64,000 bases of DNA, from positions 1-64,000 of the forward strand of contig NZ_JAANOZ010000009.1 in the NCBI RefSeq assembly GCF_011320115.1. Direction: 5' to 3'. The stretch comes from Croceibacterium segetis (GTDB lineage: Bacteria; Pseudomonadota; Alphaproteobacteria; Sphingomonadales; Sphingomonadaceae). The notes below the pieces were generated by a model that saw only the letters and a list, made by a program, of their open reading frames with translations, was not told the DNA's origin and did no database searches. The translations under genes and the position numbers were made by a program. Positions 8,482 through 16,831 of the stretch are shown in pieces (position 1 is the stretch's first letter; each line of letters opens with the position of its first letter).

Positions 8482-9571
8482 TTTCTTCCCCTCGCGGACG
8501 CTGACCTGGTACCTCGCGAGGACGTTCGTCAGCCGTATCCTGGCGGTGCTGGTGATGCTCGTGCTGGTGCTGATGATGCTCGACCTGCTCACCACCACCG
8601 CCGATATCCTCGCCTATCCCGGCAACGGCGAGGGCGAGCTGCTGCGCTATGTCGGACTGCGCGTGCCGCAGCTGATTGCGCGCTTCCTGCCCTACTCGGT
8701 ACTGCTGGCGACGATCATCACGCTCGCCACGTTCAACCAGAACAGCGAAGTGGTGGCGATGAAAGCCGCGGGACTCTCGGCGCACCAGATCCTCGCGCCG
8801 CTGCTGCTCGCCGCAGGTATCGTCTCGCTGACCTCGTTCGCCTTCAACGAGCGCGTGGTGACCCGCGCCACCGCCACGCTGTCGGCCTGGCAGGCAGTCG
8901 ATTACGGTCCCATCCCGCGCGACAGCGGCGTGCGCAGCAATCTCTACCTGGCGGCGGGCGATGATATTCTCGCGGCGGCGACGGCAAGCGGTTCGGGCCC
9001 GGATACGACGATGCGCAATGTCACTTTCTACGAGCGCGATCCAAAGGGCATGATCCAGCGGGAGCTGCGCAGCGACAGCGCCACCTGGGCCAATCCCGGC
9101 TGGCGGCTCGCCGCTCCGACGATCTTCGACGTGCGCACCGCCGAGGCCAGTCGCTCGGCCGCGCCGATGGTAGTCGCCCGCAACCTGAGCCCGGACCAGG
9201 TGGCGCTTGGCAAGGTCTCCGCCGACTCCGAACCGCTGCCGCAGCTGTCGCGGTCGATCAAGGCGCTCGACAAGGAAGGCCGCCGCACCGCCGAGCTCAA
9301 GGGCAAGTGGTGGCACAAGATTTCCGGGCCGCTATCGGCGTTCCTGATGCCGTTGCTCGGCGCCGTCGCCGGCTTCGGGCTTGCCCGCTCGGGCTTTCTG
9401 CTCGCTCGTGCGGTCATCGGGATGGCGCTCGGCTTCGCCTATTTCGTGGTCGACAACGCTGCGCTCGCCATGGGCAGCTTCGGTGGTTATCCGCCGCTGC
9501 TCGCGGCGTGGGCACCGTTCCTGCTGTTCCTGCTGGTCGGCGAAACGGTGTTGATTCGTACCGAAGAATAG
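8471..9571 (+). CDS. lptG: LPS export permease LptG
   Basis: A 366-residue second YjgP/YjgQ permease, starting at ATG 8471 inside the end of lptF, so the two are translationally coupled. Membrane segments occupy roughly residues 13-35, 55-75, 95-115 and three at the C-terminus, with a periplasmic domain between. The coupling-helix motif appears as NSEVVAMKAAGLSAHQI. Together with LptF and the ATPase LptB (not in this window) it drives LPS transport to the cell surface. Confidence 0.9.
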   Translation: MLFDFFPSRTLTWYLARTFVSRILAVLVMLVLVLMMLDLLTTTADILAYPGNGEGELLRYVGLRVPQLIARFLPYSVLLATIITLATFNQNSEVVAMKAAGLSAHQILAPLLLAAGIVSLTSFAFNERVVTRATATLSAWQAVDYGPIPRDSGVRSNLYLAAGDDILAAATASGSGPDTTMRNVTFYERDPKGMIQRELRSDSATWANPGWRLAAPTIFDVRTAEASRSAAPMVVARNLSPDQVALGKVSADSEPLPQLSRSIKALDKEGRRTAELKGKWWHKISGPLSAFLMPLLGAVAGFGLARSGFLLARAVIGMALGFAYFVVDNAALAMGSFGGYPPLLAAWAPFLLFLLVGETVLIRTEE

Positions 9572-9627
9572 CGGGCGCAGCGCCGCTCGGCAGCGGCACT
9601 CGGTTCGCCTCATTTTTGCCTTTTTCG

Positions 9628-9652
9628 GGAACCGGCCGGGCGACTGCGCGTC
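9628..9652 (+). promoter_or_regulatory. possible EcfG-type promoter (imperfect)
   Basis: GGAAC at 9628-9632, a 16-base spacer and CGTC at 9649-9652. The usual EcfG form is GGAAC-N16/17-CGTT, so the -10 has one mismatch. It lies 84 bases before the Thr-rich lipoprotein gene. Confidence 0.3.
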
Positions 9653-9735
9653 TTTTTCGCCGGTGGCTGCGGCGAAAGGGGGCCGACAGCCGCGCGCGTT
9701 CTCGCGCTCAACGCCCCGATGGAAGGAGTACTGGA

Positions 9736-9984
9736 ATGAAGAAGCTTTTCCTCGCCGCGCTGGCCGGGACCGCCGTGCTGGGCCTAAGCGCCTGCGGCGA
9801 TAACGACGCCGACGACACCGCCACGTCGACCGACACCACCGTGGCGACGACCGAAACCTATGCGACGCCGGCTCCGGCGGACACCGTCACCGTCGACGAA
9901 GGCGCAACCGCCACGACGACGACCACGGATACCACCACGGGTGCCGGTGGGACGACCACCAGCACGACCACCACGACTCAGTAA
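9736..9984 (+). CDS. small Thr-rich lipoprotein, unknown function
   Basis: An 82-residue protein with a lipoprotein signal: MKKLFLAALAGTAVLG followed by the lipobox LSAC. The mature part is almost entirely Asp, Thr and Ala with long threonine runs, so it is low-complexity and probably unfolded. ATG 9736 follows a GGAAGGAG ribosome-binding site. Neighbours are lptG upstream and a desaturase gene on the other strand, and neither gives a clear role. An imperfect EcfG promoter upstream hints at stress induction. No family is recognised. Confidence 0.8.
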   Translation: MKKLFLAALAGTAVLGLSACGDNDADDTATSTDTTVATTETYATPAPADTVTVDEGATATTTTTDTTTGAGGTTTSTTTTTQ

Positions 9985-10044
9985 GCATCCCCCGATGCGA
10001 ACCCTGGCGGCCTCCGCGCGACGAGCGCGGGGGCCGCTGTGCGG

Positions 10045-11130
10045 TCAGCGAGGGATCATCGTGCTGCGGGCGATGCGCACCAGCAGCAGAGCCATGCCCT
10101 TGTGGTTCGCCTGCCAGAAAGTCGTGCCGGGCTCGAGATGGACCCGCAGGCGGCGGTGCGCCTCGCCGAGCGAATGATAGGGCACGCTCGGCATCAGGTG
10201 GTGCAGCGCGTGATAACGCAGTCCCACGGGAGCCCACAGCGCCGACAGCGGCGCCGGCGGCGGCACATTGACGGAATCGAGGTATTGCGCGGTCACCGTC
10301 ATCGCCTCGCCTTCGTTCTCCCACAAATGCGCCACGAGCGTGCGCAGCTGGTTGAACAGCGCGACCAGCGAAAAGACCGCCAGCGCGACCAGCAGCGGGT
10401 GCCAGCCAAACACGAAAACGCTCACCACCAGCGCCATCGCCCAGGCACTCGCCCCGACCTCCTGCCAGAAGAAGCGGCGCTTCATTTCTTCGTCGGCCGG
10501 GCGACGCCGGAACCCCGGATTGATCGCCAGCGCGGAAAACCGCTCCCACACGAAAGTCCGCAATTTCGGAAAGACGGCGCCGAGCGGCGAGAGGATGGCG
10601 AAGCGCAAGACCAGTGCGGGCGGGGCTAGCAGGGCGATGAGGACGAACGCGGGCAGCGACCACGGCTTCATCAAGGCCAGCGGAAGGTACTCGGGATCGT
10701 CGACGGTGCCGTAGCGAGTGCGCGCATGGTGGAGCGTGTGCACGCCTTCGTACATGAACGATGGGGTCAGCAGCGGAACGCCCACCAGCACGTTCCAGGC
10801 GGTGCGGAAGCCCGGCAGCGCATTGCGATGGAGATGCGAAATCTCATGGATGAACAGGAGCGCGCGATAGAGCGCCAGCACCGCGACCAGGCCGCAAGCG
10901 AGCGCCAGCCAGGTGCCGTGCGCCAGGATCGCGCCGGCAAGCGCGGCGTAACCGATTGCCGCCGAACCGAGCATGTCCGGCCAGTAAATGCCCGCTCTCG
11001 CCGCGCCGATGTCACGCGTTAGCTCGGCCGCGGCGCGCAACATCGCCTTGTCGTCAGCGATCGCCGCATGGACGCGCCGTTCGGCCAGCACGTCCGGCGC
11101 GGCCGGGTCCAGTGATTGCATCGCGGTCAT
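10045..11130 (-). CDS. membrane fatty acid desaturase
   Basis: A 361-residue integral-membrane di-iron desaturase/hydroxylase of the FA_desaturase family. The three histidine boxes are HEISH (about residue 94), HTLHH (about 131) and HALHH (about 308), with hydrophobic segments between. It is expected to introduce a double bond or hydroxyl into a lipid acyl chain at the inner membrane; carotenoid- or sphingolipid-modifying members of the family cannot be excluded. The gene is monocistronic, divergent from the acyltransferase-like gene at 11249. Confidence 0.85.
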   Translation of the reverse strand: MTAMQSLDPAAPDVLAERRVHAAIADDKAMLRAAAELTRDIGAARAGIYWPDMLGSAAIGYAALAGAILAHGTWLALACGLVAVLALYRALLFIHEISHLHRNALPGFRTAWNVLVGVPLLTPSFMYEGVHTLHHARTRYGTVDDPEYLPLALMKPWSLPAFVLIALLAPPALVLRFAILSPLGAVFPKLRTFVWERFSALAINPGFRRRPADEEMKRRFFWQEVGASAWAMALVVSVFVFGWHPLLVALAVFSLVALFNQLRTLVAHLWENEGEAMTVTAQYLDSVNVPPPAPLSALWAPVGLRYHALHHLMPSVPYHSLGEAHRRLRVHLEPGTTFWQANHKGMALLLVRIARSTMIPR

Positions 11131-11248
11131 CTAAATCAGTTTTCCAAGTTTCACCGGCGGTGCGTTTCGATGGCCCTGGCTCGTAAGCCTCGCCTTGACA
11201 TCGCGCAACAAGCGCACGCAGGGCTAACCGCGTCTGAACAACGCCGGG

Positions 11249-12412
11249 ATGATCATGTCCGCCAGCAAAGTAAGTGTTGCCCCCGTGTCCGGCAAGCGCG
11301 ACCTCAACGCCTTCGTCGACGTCCATTACCGGCTGAACCAGGGCGACCCCAATTTCGTGCCGCAGCTGCGCAGCGAGCTCGTCGAGCTGCTCACCCCGGG
11401 GAAGAATCCCTTCTTCGAGCATGCCCGGCATCAATTCTTCCTCGCCCGCCGCGGCGACCAGGTGGTCGGGCGCATCTCGGCCCACATCGACGAACTGGCA
11501 CTAACCCAGCCGGCCGAGAAGGGCTTCGGGCCCGGTACCGGCCAGTGGGGCCTGCTCGAGGCTGCCGACAAGGAAACCGCTCAGGCCCTGATCGCGACCG
11601 CCGAGGACTGGCTGCGCGGACAAGGCATGTCCCGCGTGCTGGCGCCGATCAGCATGTCGGTCTGGGAAGAGCCGGGTTTGCTGGTCAGGGGCCACGATCA
11701 TCCGCCGACGGTGATGATGGGGCACCACAATCCGGCCTATCAGGGATGGATCGAGGGCGCCGGCTATACGCCCGCCAAGAAGCTGTTCACTTACGAGCTC
11801 GACATCACCAGCGAGTTCCCGCCGCTCATCCAGCGGATCGTCGCCGCCGGTGAAAACAATCCGCGGATCAGGATTCGTCCGGTCGAGGTCAAGCATTTCG
11901 CGCGCGAGGCCGCGATCGTCATCGATATTCTGAACGATGCGTGGTCGGACAACTGGGGCTTTGTGCCGTTCACCGACAAGGAAGCCGAATACGGCGGCAA
12001 GAAGATGACTCCGTTGATCCGCGAGGATCTCAACATGGTGGCCGAACTCGACGGCAAGCCCGTCGCCTTCATGCTTACCTGGGCTAACGCCAACGAGCCG
12101 ATCAAGGAGATCGGGGGCAAGCTGCTGCCGTTCGGATGGGTCAAGATGTTGCTGTGGCTGCGCAATCCCAAGTGCAACACCATGCGCGTGCCGCTGATGG
12201 GGGTGAAGAAGGAGTTCCAGAACTCGCGCCTCGCCAGCCAACTCGCCTTCATGATGATCGAATACATCCGCCGCAGCGCGGTCAAGAACTACGGCGCGAC
12301 GCGCGGCGAGATCGGCTGGATCCTCGAAGACAACAAGGGGATGATCGCGATCGCCGATGCAATCGGCAGTCGCGTCAACAAGGAATACGTGATTTACGAA
12401 AAGACGCTTTGA
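11249..12412 (+). CDS. GNAT-like N-acyltransferase, YghO-type, function unknown
   Basis: A 387-residue cytosolic protein. The N-terminal region (RDLNAFVDVHYRLNQGDPNF through VGRISAHID) and later GYTPAKKLFTYELD resemble the YghO/acetyltransferase-like family found in many proteobacteria, sometimes misannotated as dATP pyrophosphohydrolase. The C-terminal half has an acyl-CoA-binding style core ending in ADAIGSRVNKEYVIYEK. No substrate is known for the family. A second ATG two codons in (11255) is an alternative start. The gene precedes the general stress response locus but has no visible link to it. Confidence 0.6.
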   Translation: MIMSASKVSVAPVSGKRDLNAFVDVHYRLNQGDPNFVPQLRSELVELLTPGKNPFFEHARHQFFLARRGDQVVGRISAHIDELALTQPAEKGFGPGTGQWGLLEAADKETAQALIATAEDWLRGQGMSRVLAPISMSVWEEPGLLVRGHDHPPTVMMGHHNPAYQGWIEGAGYTPAKKLFTYELDITSEFPPLIQRIVAAGENNPRIRIRPVEVKHFAREAAIVIDILNDAWSDNWGFVPFTDKEAEYGGKKMTPLIREDLNMVAELDGKPVAFMLTWANANEPIKEIGGKLLPFGWVKMLLWLRNPKCNTMRVPLMGVKKEFQNSRLASQLAFMMIEYIRRSAVKNYGATRGEIGWILEDNKGMIAIADAIGSRVNKEYVIYEKTL

Positions 12413-12427
12413 GCGCCGCGAGGCGCG

Positions 12428-12453
12428 GGAACCGCGACCGCCCGCGCCACGTT
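12428..12453 (+). promoter_or_regulatory. EcfG-type promoter of single-domain response regulator
   Basis: GGAAC at 12428-12432, a 17-base spacer and CGTT at 12450-12453, which matches the alphaproteobacterial EcfG consensus GGAAC-N16/17-CGTT exactly. It starts 16 bases after the preceding stop codon and 76 bases before the regulator's ATG. Confidence 0.7.
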
Positions 12454-12503
12454 TTTTGCTCGCGACGGCGCAGTCCCGCGGCCGGCGTCCCGGACTTTCT
12501 TCA

Positions 12504-12932
12504 ATGAACGAGAAGTCAGCTGCGAAGGGCAATCCGGCACTGGCCCGGGTGCTGATAGTCGAAGACGACCCGGTCCTGGCGCTCGCCCTCGAGGATGCGC
12601 TGCTTGCGGCGGGCGCTGGGGAAGTGGCCGTCTGCCCGAGCATGGAAAGCACGATGGCCGCGCTCGAGAAGGGTCCCGCCGACGCGATCGTCATCGACGT
12701 CCACCTTGCCGATCGCGATGACGGCTGGGCCGTCGCCGAACTCGTCGACATGCTCGGCACGCGCCGCCCGCGGATCATCTTCTCGACGGGAGCGCCGCAG
12801 GACATTCCGGAAGAAATCGCGGAAATGGGGCCGGTGTTCGAAAAGCCCTACGATCCGACCGAACTTGTCGCCGCGCTCATGGGTGAGGAACGGCGCGGCC
12901 TGTTTGCCAGGTGGCGCGGCGCGATCGGCTGA
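12504..12932 (+). CDS. sdrG: single-domain response regulator, FATGUY/SdrG type
   Basis: A 142-residue stand-alone receiver domain with no output domain. It has the acidic pocket VEDDP, the phosphoacceptor Asp65 in VIDVHL, the FSTG segment characteristic of the FATGUY subfamily (F-A/S-T-G), and the conserved Lys in FEKPYDP. In Sphingomonas melonis the FATGUY regulator SdrG acts within the general stress response by exchanging phosphoryl groups with PhyR-directed kinases. The gene is 322 bases upstream of phyR, on the same strand, and has its own EcfG promoter, all consistent with that role. The symbol is by analogy. Confidence 0.75.
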   Translation: MNEKSAAKGNPALARVLIVEDDPVLALALEDALLAAGAGEVAVCPSMESTMAALEKGPADAIVIDVHLADRDDGWAVAELVDMLGTRRPRIIFSTGAPQDIPEEIAEMGPVFEKPYDPTELVAALMGEERRGLFARWRGAIG

Positions 12933-12986
12933 ACCCTTTGGCGAATCGCTCAAATGACTGCGCTCAATCGTTTGATTGCAAAAGAA

Positions 12987-13019
12987 AAAGGCCTCCGCGC
13001 CTATTGCGCGGAGGCCTTT
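12987..13019 (+). terminator. intrinsic terminator after SdrG-like gene
   Basis: A perfect 14-bp stem (12987-13000 with 13006-13019) around the loop CTATT, with A residues before and T residues closing it. It separates the regulator transcript from phyR. Confidence 0.8.
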
Positions 13020-13101
13020 CGGGATCGTATCACCGGCCGCTTGGACGGGAGGGGGGGTCTCGGCGGTGACATAGCGATAATGTCCGGGACGGGCGCCGGT
13101 T

Positions 13102-13134
13102 CCCGCGGCCAGAAAAAAATTTTTGGCCCGCGGG
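13102..13134. repeat. GC-armed hairpin with A7T5 core upstream of phyR
   Basis: An inverted repeat with arms CCCGCGGCCA (13102-13111) and TGGCCCGCGGG (13124-13134, one bulged G) around the core GAAAAAAATTTT. It sits 63 bases before the phyR promoter in an otherwise gene-free 322-base stretch. It could be a second terminator for the upstream transcript or a bent-DNA protein-binding site. Confidence 0.45.
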
Positions 13135-13196
13135 GCATCGCTAAAGCGGCTGCTTCTCGCTACCAGCGGGGCCATGCAAGCGCTCGAAGCGGCCGT

Positions 13197-13221
13197 GGAA
13201 CCCGCGGCCATCGAGCGCGTT
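13197..13221 (+). promoter_or_regulatory. EcfG-type promoter of phyR
   Basis: GGAAC at 13197-13201, a 16-base spacer and CGTT at 13218-13221, 34 bases before the phyR start codon. It implies positive autoregulation of phyR by EcfG, as known for this pathway. Confidence 0.8.
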
Positions 13222-13254
13222 TCTAACACGCCTGACTTTTCGGGAAGGGGTACT

Positions 13255-14049
13255 ATGTCCATCGGCGCCGAAGTTGCCGCACATCTTCCATTCCTCCGTC
13301 GTTACGCCCGCGCGCTCACCGGCTCGCAATCGACCGGCGACGCCTTCGTCAAGGCGACGCTCGAAGCCGCGCTGGCCGACGACGATCTTGCCCAATCGCT
13401 GAAGGGCGGGCGGGTGCCGCTCTATGCGGCTTTCAACAAGCTCTGGTCGAGCGCGTACATGGAGGTGGCCGAGGAAACGGACGGCCGCGGCGCGCATGAA
13501 ACCGCGGCGCAGGACCAGCTCAAGCGGATCACTCCGCTCAATCGCCAGGCGCTGCTGCTGACCACGGTCGAGGACTTCACACCGGCCGAGGCGGCGCAAA
13601 TCATGGATGTCGACGAGAGCGACATCTCCCAGCTGGTGCAGGAAGCGATCGAGGAAATCGACCGCGAGAACACCACCAGCGTGCTGATCATCGAGGACGA
13701 GCCGCTGATCTCGATGCAGCTCGAAGACCTCGTCCGCTCGCTCGGACATGACATCTGCGGCACCGCGGCCACCCGCACGCAGGCCCAGCAGATCGCCGCC
13801 GAACAGACGCCCGGCCTGGTGCTCGCCGACATCCAACTGGCTGACGGTTCGTCGGGTCTCGACGCGGTCGACGACATCCTCGAGATGGACAGCATGCCGG
13901 TGATCTTCATCACCGCCTATCCGGAGCGGCTGCTGACCGGAAACCGACCCGAGCCGACTTACCTGATCACCAAGCCGTTCCAGGAGTCGACCGTCCGTGC
14001 GGCGATCAGCCAGGCGCTGTTCTTCGGCTCCAGCCGCCCGCTGGGCTGA
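13255..14049 (+). CDS. phyR: general stress response anti-anti-sigma regulator PhyR
   Basis: A 264-residue protein with the PhyR architecture: an N-terminal sigma-factor-like domain (residues 1 to about 135; sigma2-like HLPFLRRYARAL and sigma4-like FTPAEAAQIMDV) joined to a C-terminal receiver. The receiver has IIEDEP, phosphoacceptor Asp192 in LADIQLADG, the FITAYPE segment and Lys in ITKPF. When phosphorylated, PhyR exposes its sigma-like domain and captures NepR, releasing EcfG. ATG 13255 has an AAGGGG ribosome-binding site and gives the family length; the longer open frame starts inside the promoter. Convergent with the histidine kinase gene. Confidence 0.96.
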   Translation: MSIGAEVAAHLPFLRRYARALTGSQSTGDAFVKATLEAALADDDLAQSLKGGRVPLYAAFNKLWSSAYMEVAEETDGRGAHETAAQDQLKRITPLNRQALLLTTVEDFTPAEAAQIMDVDESDISQLVQEAIEEIDRENTTSVLIIEDEPLISMQLEDLVRSLGHDICGTAATRTQAQQIAAEQTPGLVLADIQLADGSSGLDAVDDILEMDSMPVIFITAYPERLLTGNRPEPTYLITKPFQESTVRAAISQALFFGSSRPLG

Positions 14050-14070
14050 TCCCGCCAGCGGCCGAAACGA

Positions 14071-15735
14071 TCACGTCCCCGGCGCATCGCCGCGCCGCGG
14101 GGCGCGCATCGCGAAGGCGGTCGGCTCGCGCACCGGGATCGTCAGCACGCAGGTGACGCCTTCCGGGTCGAAATCGAGTTGGACCGGGCTGTCGAGCTCG
14201 TTGGCGACGATCTTCTCGATCAGGTCGGTCCCGAAACCGCGCCCGCGTGTCTCCTTCACCGGCGGCCCGCCGCGTTCCTTCCATTCGAGGCGCACGCGGC
14301 CTGACGGGGTCAACCGCCAGTCGATCGAAACCTCACCGCCGGATCGCGTCAGCGCGCCGTATTTCGCGGCGTTCGTCGCGAGCTCGTGGATCGCGAGGCC
14401 AAGGGAAAGCGCGTCGTTCGGGGCCAGCGAAATGTCAGGTCCCGAGATCGCGATCCGGTGTTCTTCGGTTTGGCGGTAGGGTGCCAGCTCGGCGTCCACC
14501 ACCGCGCGAATCTGGGTCGTACCCCAGTCCGATTGAGTCAGCAGGTCGTGCGTTGCGGAAAGGGCGCGAATGCGGCCGTCGAGCCCCGTAACAAACTCGT
14601 CGAGGTTCTTCGCCCTTCGCCGGGTCAGGGCAATAATCGACAGGACGTTGGCCAGCGTGTTCTTGACTCGATGGTTGAGCTCGCGCGTGAGCGAGTTGCG
14701 GATCGACGCCTGCTCTTCGAACCAGTGTAGCGCCGCTTCGTCCTCGGTGGCTTGCTGGGTCAGCATCCGCACCACCAGCATCAGCAGGCTGGCGACGAGC
14801 AGGCCGAACACCAGAATCAGCATCGAAAGGCCCGAAAGCGTCGTCGGCTGCGGCGCCTCGATTTCGAGCACCCAGGGATGATTGGCGATGGTCACCGGTA
14901 GTGTATAAGTCTCGCCAAGCCGGCCTTTGAGGCTGATCTCCGCCAGCAGGTTGCCGGGCGTCGCTTGGCGATCGTACAACCTGATGCCGAACACCCCCGG
15001 CCGATCGAGTTCAAGCGCCGAGGCGAGGAAGTCCTCGGCGTTGAATGGGCTGTAAATGAAGCCTTTGAGATGACGGCCGCGCGCGTCGGTACCGAACACC
15101 GGCATATAGATCAGGAAGCCCGGGGCGGTCCCGTCACCTTCCTGCTCGAGCACCACCCTGCCGCTCGCCGTCGGCCGTGCGTTGCGCTCGGCATCAAGCA
15201 TCGCCGCCCGGCGGATGGGGTCGGAAAACATGTCGAAGCCGAGCGCTCGCCGATTGCGCTCGGTATCGGGCTGCAGGAAGATTACCGGCACCGCATAGGG
15301 CTGAGCCGGAGCGAGCGCCGGGTGGAGCGAGACGCGTCCGGGCGCCTGCGCCGCCAGCAGCGCATTGACACCGGCAGCCTGGCCGCGCGGGACAATCTTC
15401 GCCCAGCCGATGCCCTCGGCGCCGCGGTAATCGGCGTCGAGCCGCAGTTCCGATACGAACCGCCGGAAGAGCGACGCCGGAACCTCGTCGAGCGTGGCGA
15501 GCAGCGCTGCGCCGGCACGCAGGTAGGCGCTGCTGGCGTTGGACCGGCGCTCGAGCGCGGAAGCGACAGCGTCGGCCTGGCTGTGCAGCTGCGCCTCGGC
15601 GCGCTGATTCTCGCCGCGCTCGACCGCATAGACGCTGAGCGCGGTGATCGCCGCACTCAGCACGAAGATCGCCACCGGAACGCCGCGCGGATAGCGAACA
15701 AGCCAGCGCTTGGTCCTGCTACGCGGAGTTGCCAT
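14071..15735 (-). CDS. CHASE-domain HWE-family sensor histidine kinase
   Basis: A 554-residue membrane sensor. Transmembrane helices at about residues 20-40 and 302-325 flank a periplasmic CHASE domain (RGAEGIGWAKIVPR, FLQPDTERNRRALGFD). The cytosolic part is an HWE kinase: RELNHRVKN with phosphoacceptor His355, the N-box HELATNAAKYGAL, and WKERGGP providing the W-x-E signature. Its place between phyR and nepR-ecfG points to control of PhyR phosphorylation, as kinase or as PhyP-type phosphatase. Because the His and N-box are intact, kinase activity is plausible. Start is ATG 15735; an upstream TTG is weaker. A reverse-facing EcfG promoter lies 110-135 bases upstream. Confidence 0.9.
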   Translation of the reverse strand: MATPRSRTKRWLVRYPRGVPVAIFVLSAAITALSVYAVERGENQRAEAQLHSQADAVASALERRSNASSAYLRAGAALLATLDEVPASLFRRFVSELRLDADYRGAEGIGWAKIVPRGQAAGVNALLAAQAPGRVSLHPALAPAQPYAVPVIFLQPDTERNRRALGFDMFSDPIRRAAMLDAERNARPTASGRVVLEQEGDGTAPGFLIYMPVFGTDARGRHLKGFIYSPFNAEDFLASALELDRPGVFGIRLYDRQATPGNLLAEISLKGRLGETYTLPVTIANHPWVLEIEAPQPTTLSGLSMLILVFGLLVASLLMLVVRMLTQQATEDEAALHWFEEQASIRNSLTRELNHRVKNTLANVLSIIALTRRRAKNLDEFVTGLDGRIRALSATHDLLTQSDWGTTQIRAVVDAELAPYRQTEEHRIAISGPDISLAPNDALSLGLAIHELATNAAKYGALTRSGGEVSIDWRLTPSGRVRLEWKERGGPPVKETRGRGFGTDLIEKIVANELDSPVQLDFDPEGVTCVLTIPVREPTAFAMRAPRRGDAPGT

Positions 15736-15844
15736 TATCTGCAATTTTCCGTCCCTTGCCCGGCAACGTTGCGATCACGGCGCCCCCTGGCGAGTCATCT
15801 AGCCAATCTAAATTGGATTAACCAACCGTCCGCGGTCGATTGCG

Positions 15845-15871
15845 GGAACCGGACGCGACCGCTTTCGTTCC
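15845..15871. promoter_or_regulatory. bidirectional EcfG promoter between kinase and nepR-ecfG
   Basis: Forward: GGAAC at 15845-15849, 16-base spacer, CGTT at 15866-15869, reading toward nepR-ecfG. Reverse, using the same 27 bp: GGAAC at 15871-15867 of the minus strand, 16-base spacer, GGTT at 15850-15847, reading toward the kinase. The outer GGAAC/GTTCC ends form a perfect inverted repeat. The forward promoter is a perfect consensus; the reverse -10 has one mismatch. Confidence 0.7.
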
Positions 15872-15975
15872 ACACTAACCTTTGACGGGTGTTCATGCGA
15901 TGCAGCTATGCAACAGGTTCCCTGCCTGATGCTGCATCGCGTTTACTATATACACGGGGGCTGAAATTGCATTTC

Positions 15976-16143
15976 ATGGCAGGTGGCAAGAAGAACAAGA
16001 CGGGCACAGTGCCCAAAGACGGTGCCAAGCCTCGCGATCCCGAATGGACCGCGGGGCTCAAGCGGCTGTATGATTCGGTCGTCGACGAGCCGCTGCCCGA
16101 TGCCTTCACCGAGCTGCTCAACAAGCTAGATGCGGCCGACTGA
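15976..16143 (+). CDS. nepR: anti-sigma factor NepR
   Basis: A 55-residue anti-sigma factor that holds EcfG inactive until phosphorylated PhyR binds it. The helical core is GLKRLYDSVVDEPLPDAFTELLNKL, the NepR signature with its two helices separated by a DEPLPD turn. A basic, disordered N-terminus (MAGGKKNK) precedes it. The frame is open to 15889, but ATG 15976 gives the family length. Its stop TGA overlaps the ATG of ecfG, so anti-sigma and sigma factor are translationally coupled and made in matched amounts. Confidence 0.93.
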   Translation: MAGGKKNKTGTVPKDGAKPRDPEWTAGLKRLYDSVVDEPLPDAFTELLNKLDAAD

Positions 16144-16775
16144 TGAGCAAGGTCATGCCCCGGCCAGAGCTGCCCAAGCGCAGCCCCGATGAAAAGCGCG
16201 CCTTCAAGCGCGAGCTGACCGACGTCGTTCCCCATTTGCGCGCCTTTGCCCGCGGCCTGTGCGGCCGACCGGACATGGCCGACGACCTGGTCCAGGAAAC
16301 GCTCCTCAAAGCCTGGGCGGCGCAAGACCGCTTCGAACCCGGCACCTCGATGCGTGCCTGGACTTTCGTGATCTTGCGCAACGCCTACCTCACCGACATG
16401 CGCCGCAATCGCTTTCGCGGCGACTATGACGAGACGGTCGCCGAACGGGTGCTCACCGCGCCCGCCGGGCAGGAGGAGCCGATCCACCTGTCCGACATGC
16501 ACCGCGCACTGCTGACGCTGCCACCCGAACGGCGCGAGGCGCTGCTGCTGGTCGGCGCCGGCGGGTTTTCCTACGAGGAGGCGGCCAGCATCTGCGGCTG
16601 CGCCGTCGGCACGATCAAGAGCCGCGTCGGCCGCGCCCGTGCGGCGCTGACGGCGATGATCGAGGACGGCCACATTCCCGAGCGTTCGCTGTCCGATCCG
16701 CAGGCGCACCGGGCAATCCTCGAGGAGCTCGACGAGGTCGCCGCCGGCAACGGCCGGTCGGTAGCGACCCGCTAG
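16143..16775 (+). CDS. ecfG: general stress response ECF sigma factor EcfG
   Basis: A 210-residue ECF15-group sigma factor. Region 2 is seen in LRAFARGLCGRPDMADDLVQ and KAWAAQDRFEPG, and region 4 in LPPERREALLLVGAGGFSYE with the helix-turn-helix AASICGCAVGTIKSRVGRAR. It directs RNA polymerase to GGAAC-N16/17-CGTT promoters such as those found upstream of nepR, phyR and the SdrG-like gene in this window, so it sits in a positive feedback loop. Confidence 0.95.
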   Translation: MSKVMPRPELPKRSPDEKRAFKRELTDVVPHLRAFARGLCGRPDMADDLVQETLLKAWAAQDRFEPGTSMRAWTFVILRNAYLTDMRRNRFRGDYDETVAERVLTAPAGQEEPIHLSDMHRALLTLPPERREALLLVGAGGFSYEEAASICGCAVGTIKSRVGRARAALTAMIEDGHIPERSLSDPQAHRAILEELDEVAAGNGRSVATR

Positions 16776-16831
16776 GGGCTAAGCTCGTGAGGCGGCTTGA
16801 TCGCCGCCCGCCGGCGCGGCACAGTCAGGCC

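Noticed and set aside
13123-13254. 44-codon N-terminal extension of PhyR
   Set aside because: It covers the EcfG promoter, and the family N-terminus begins at MSIGAEVAAHLPF.
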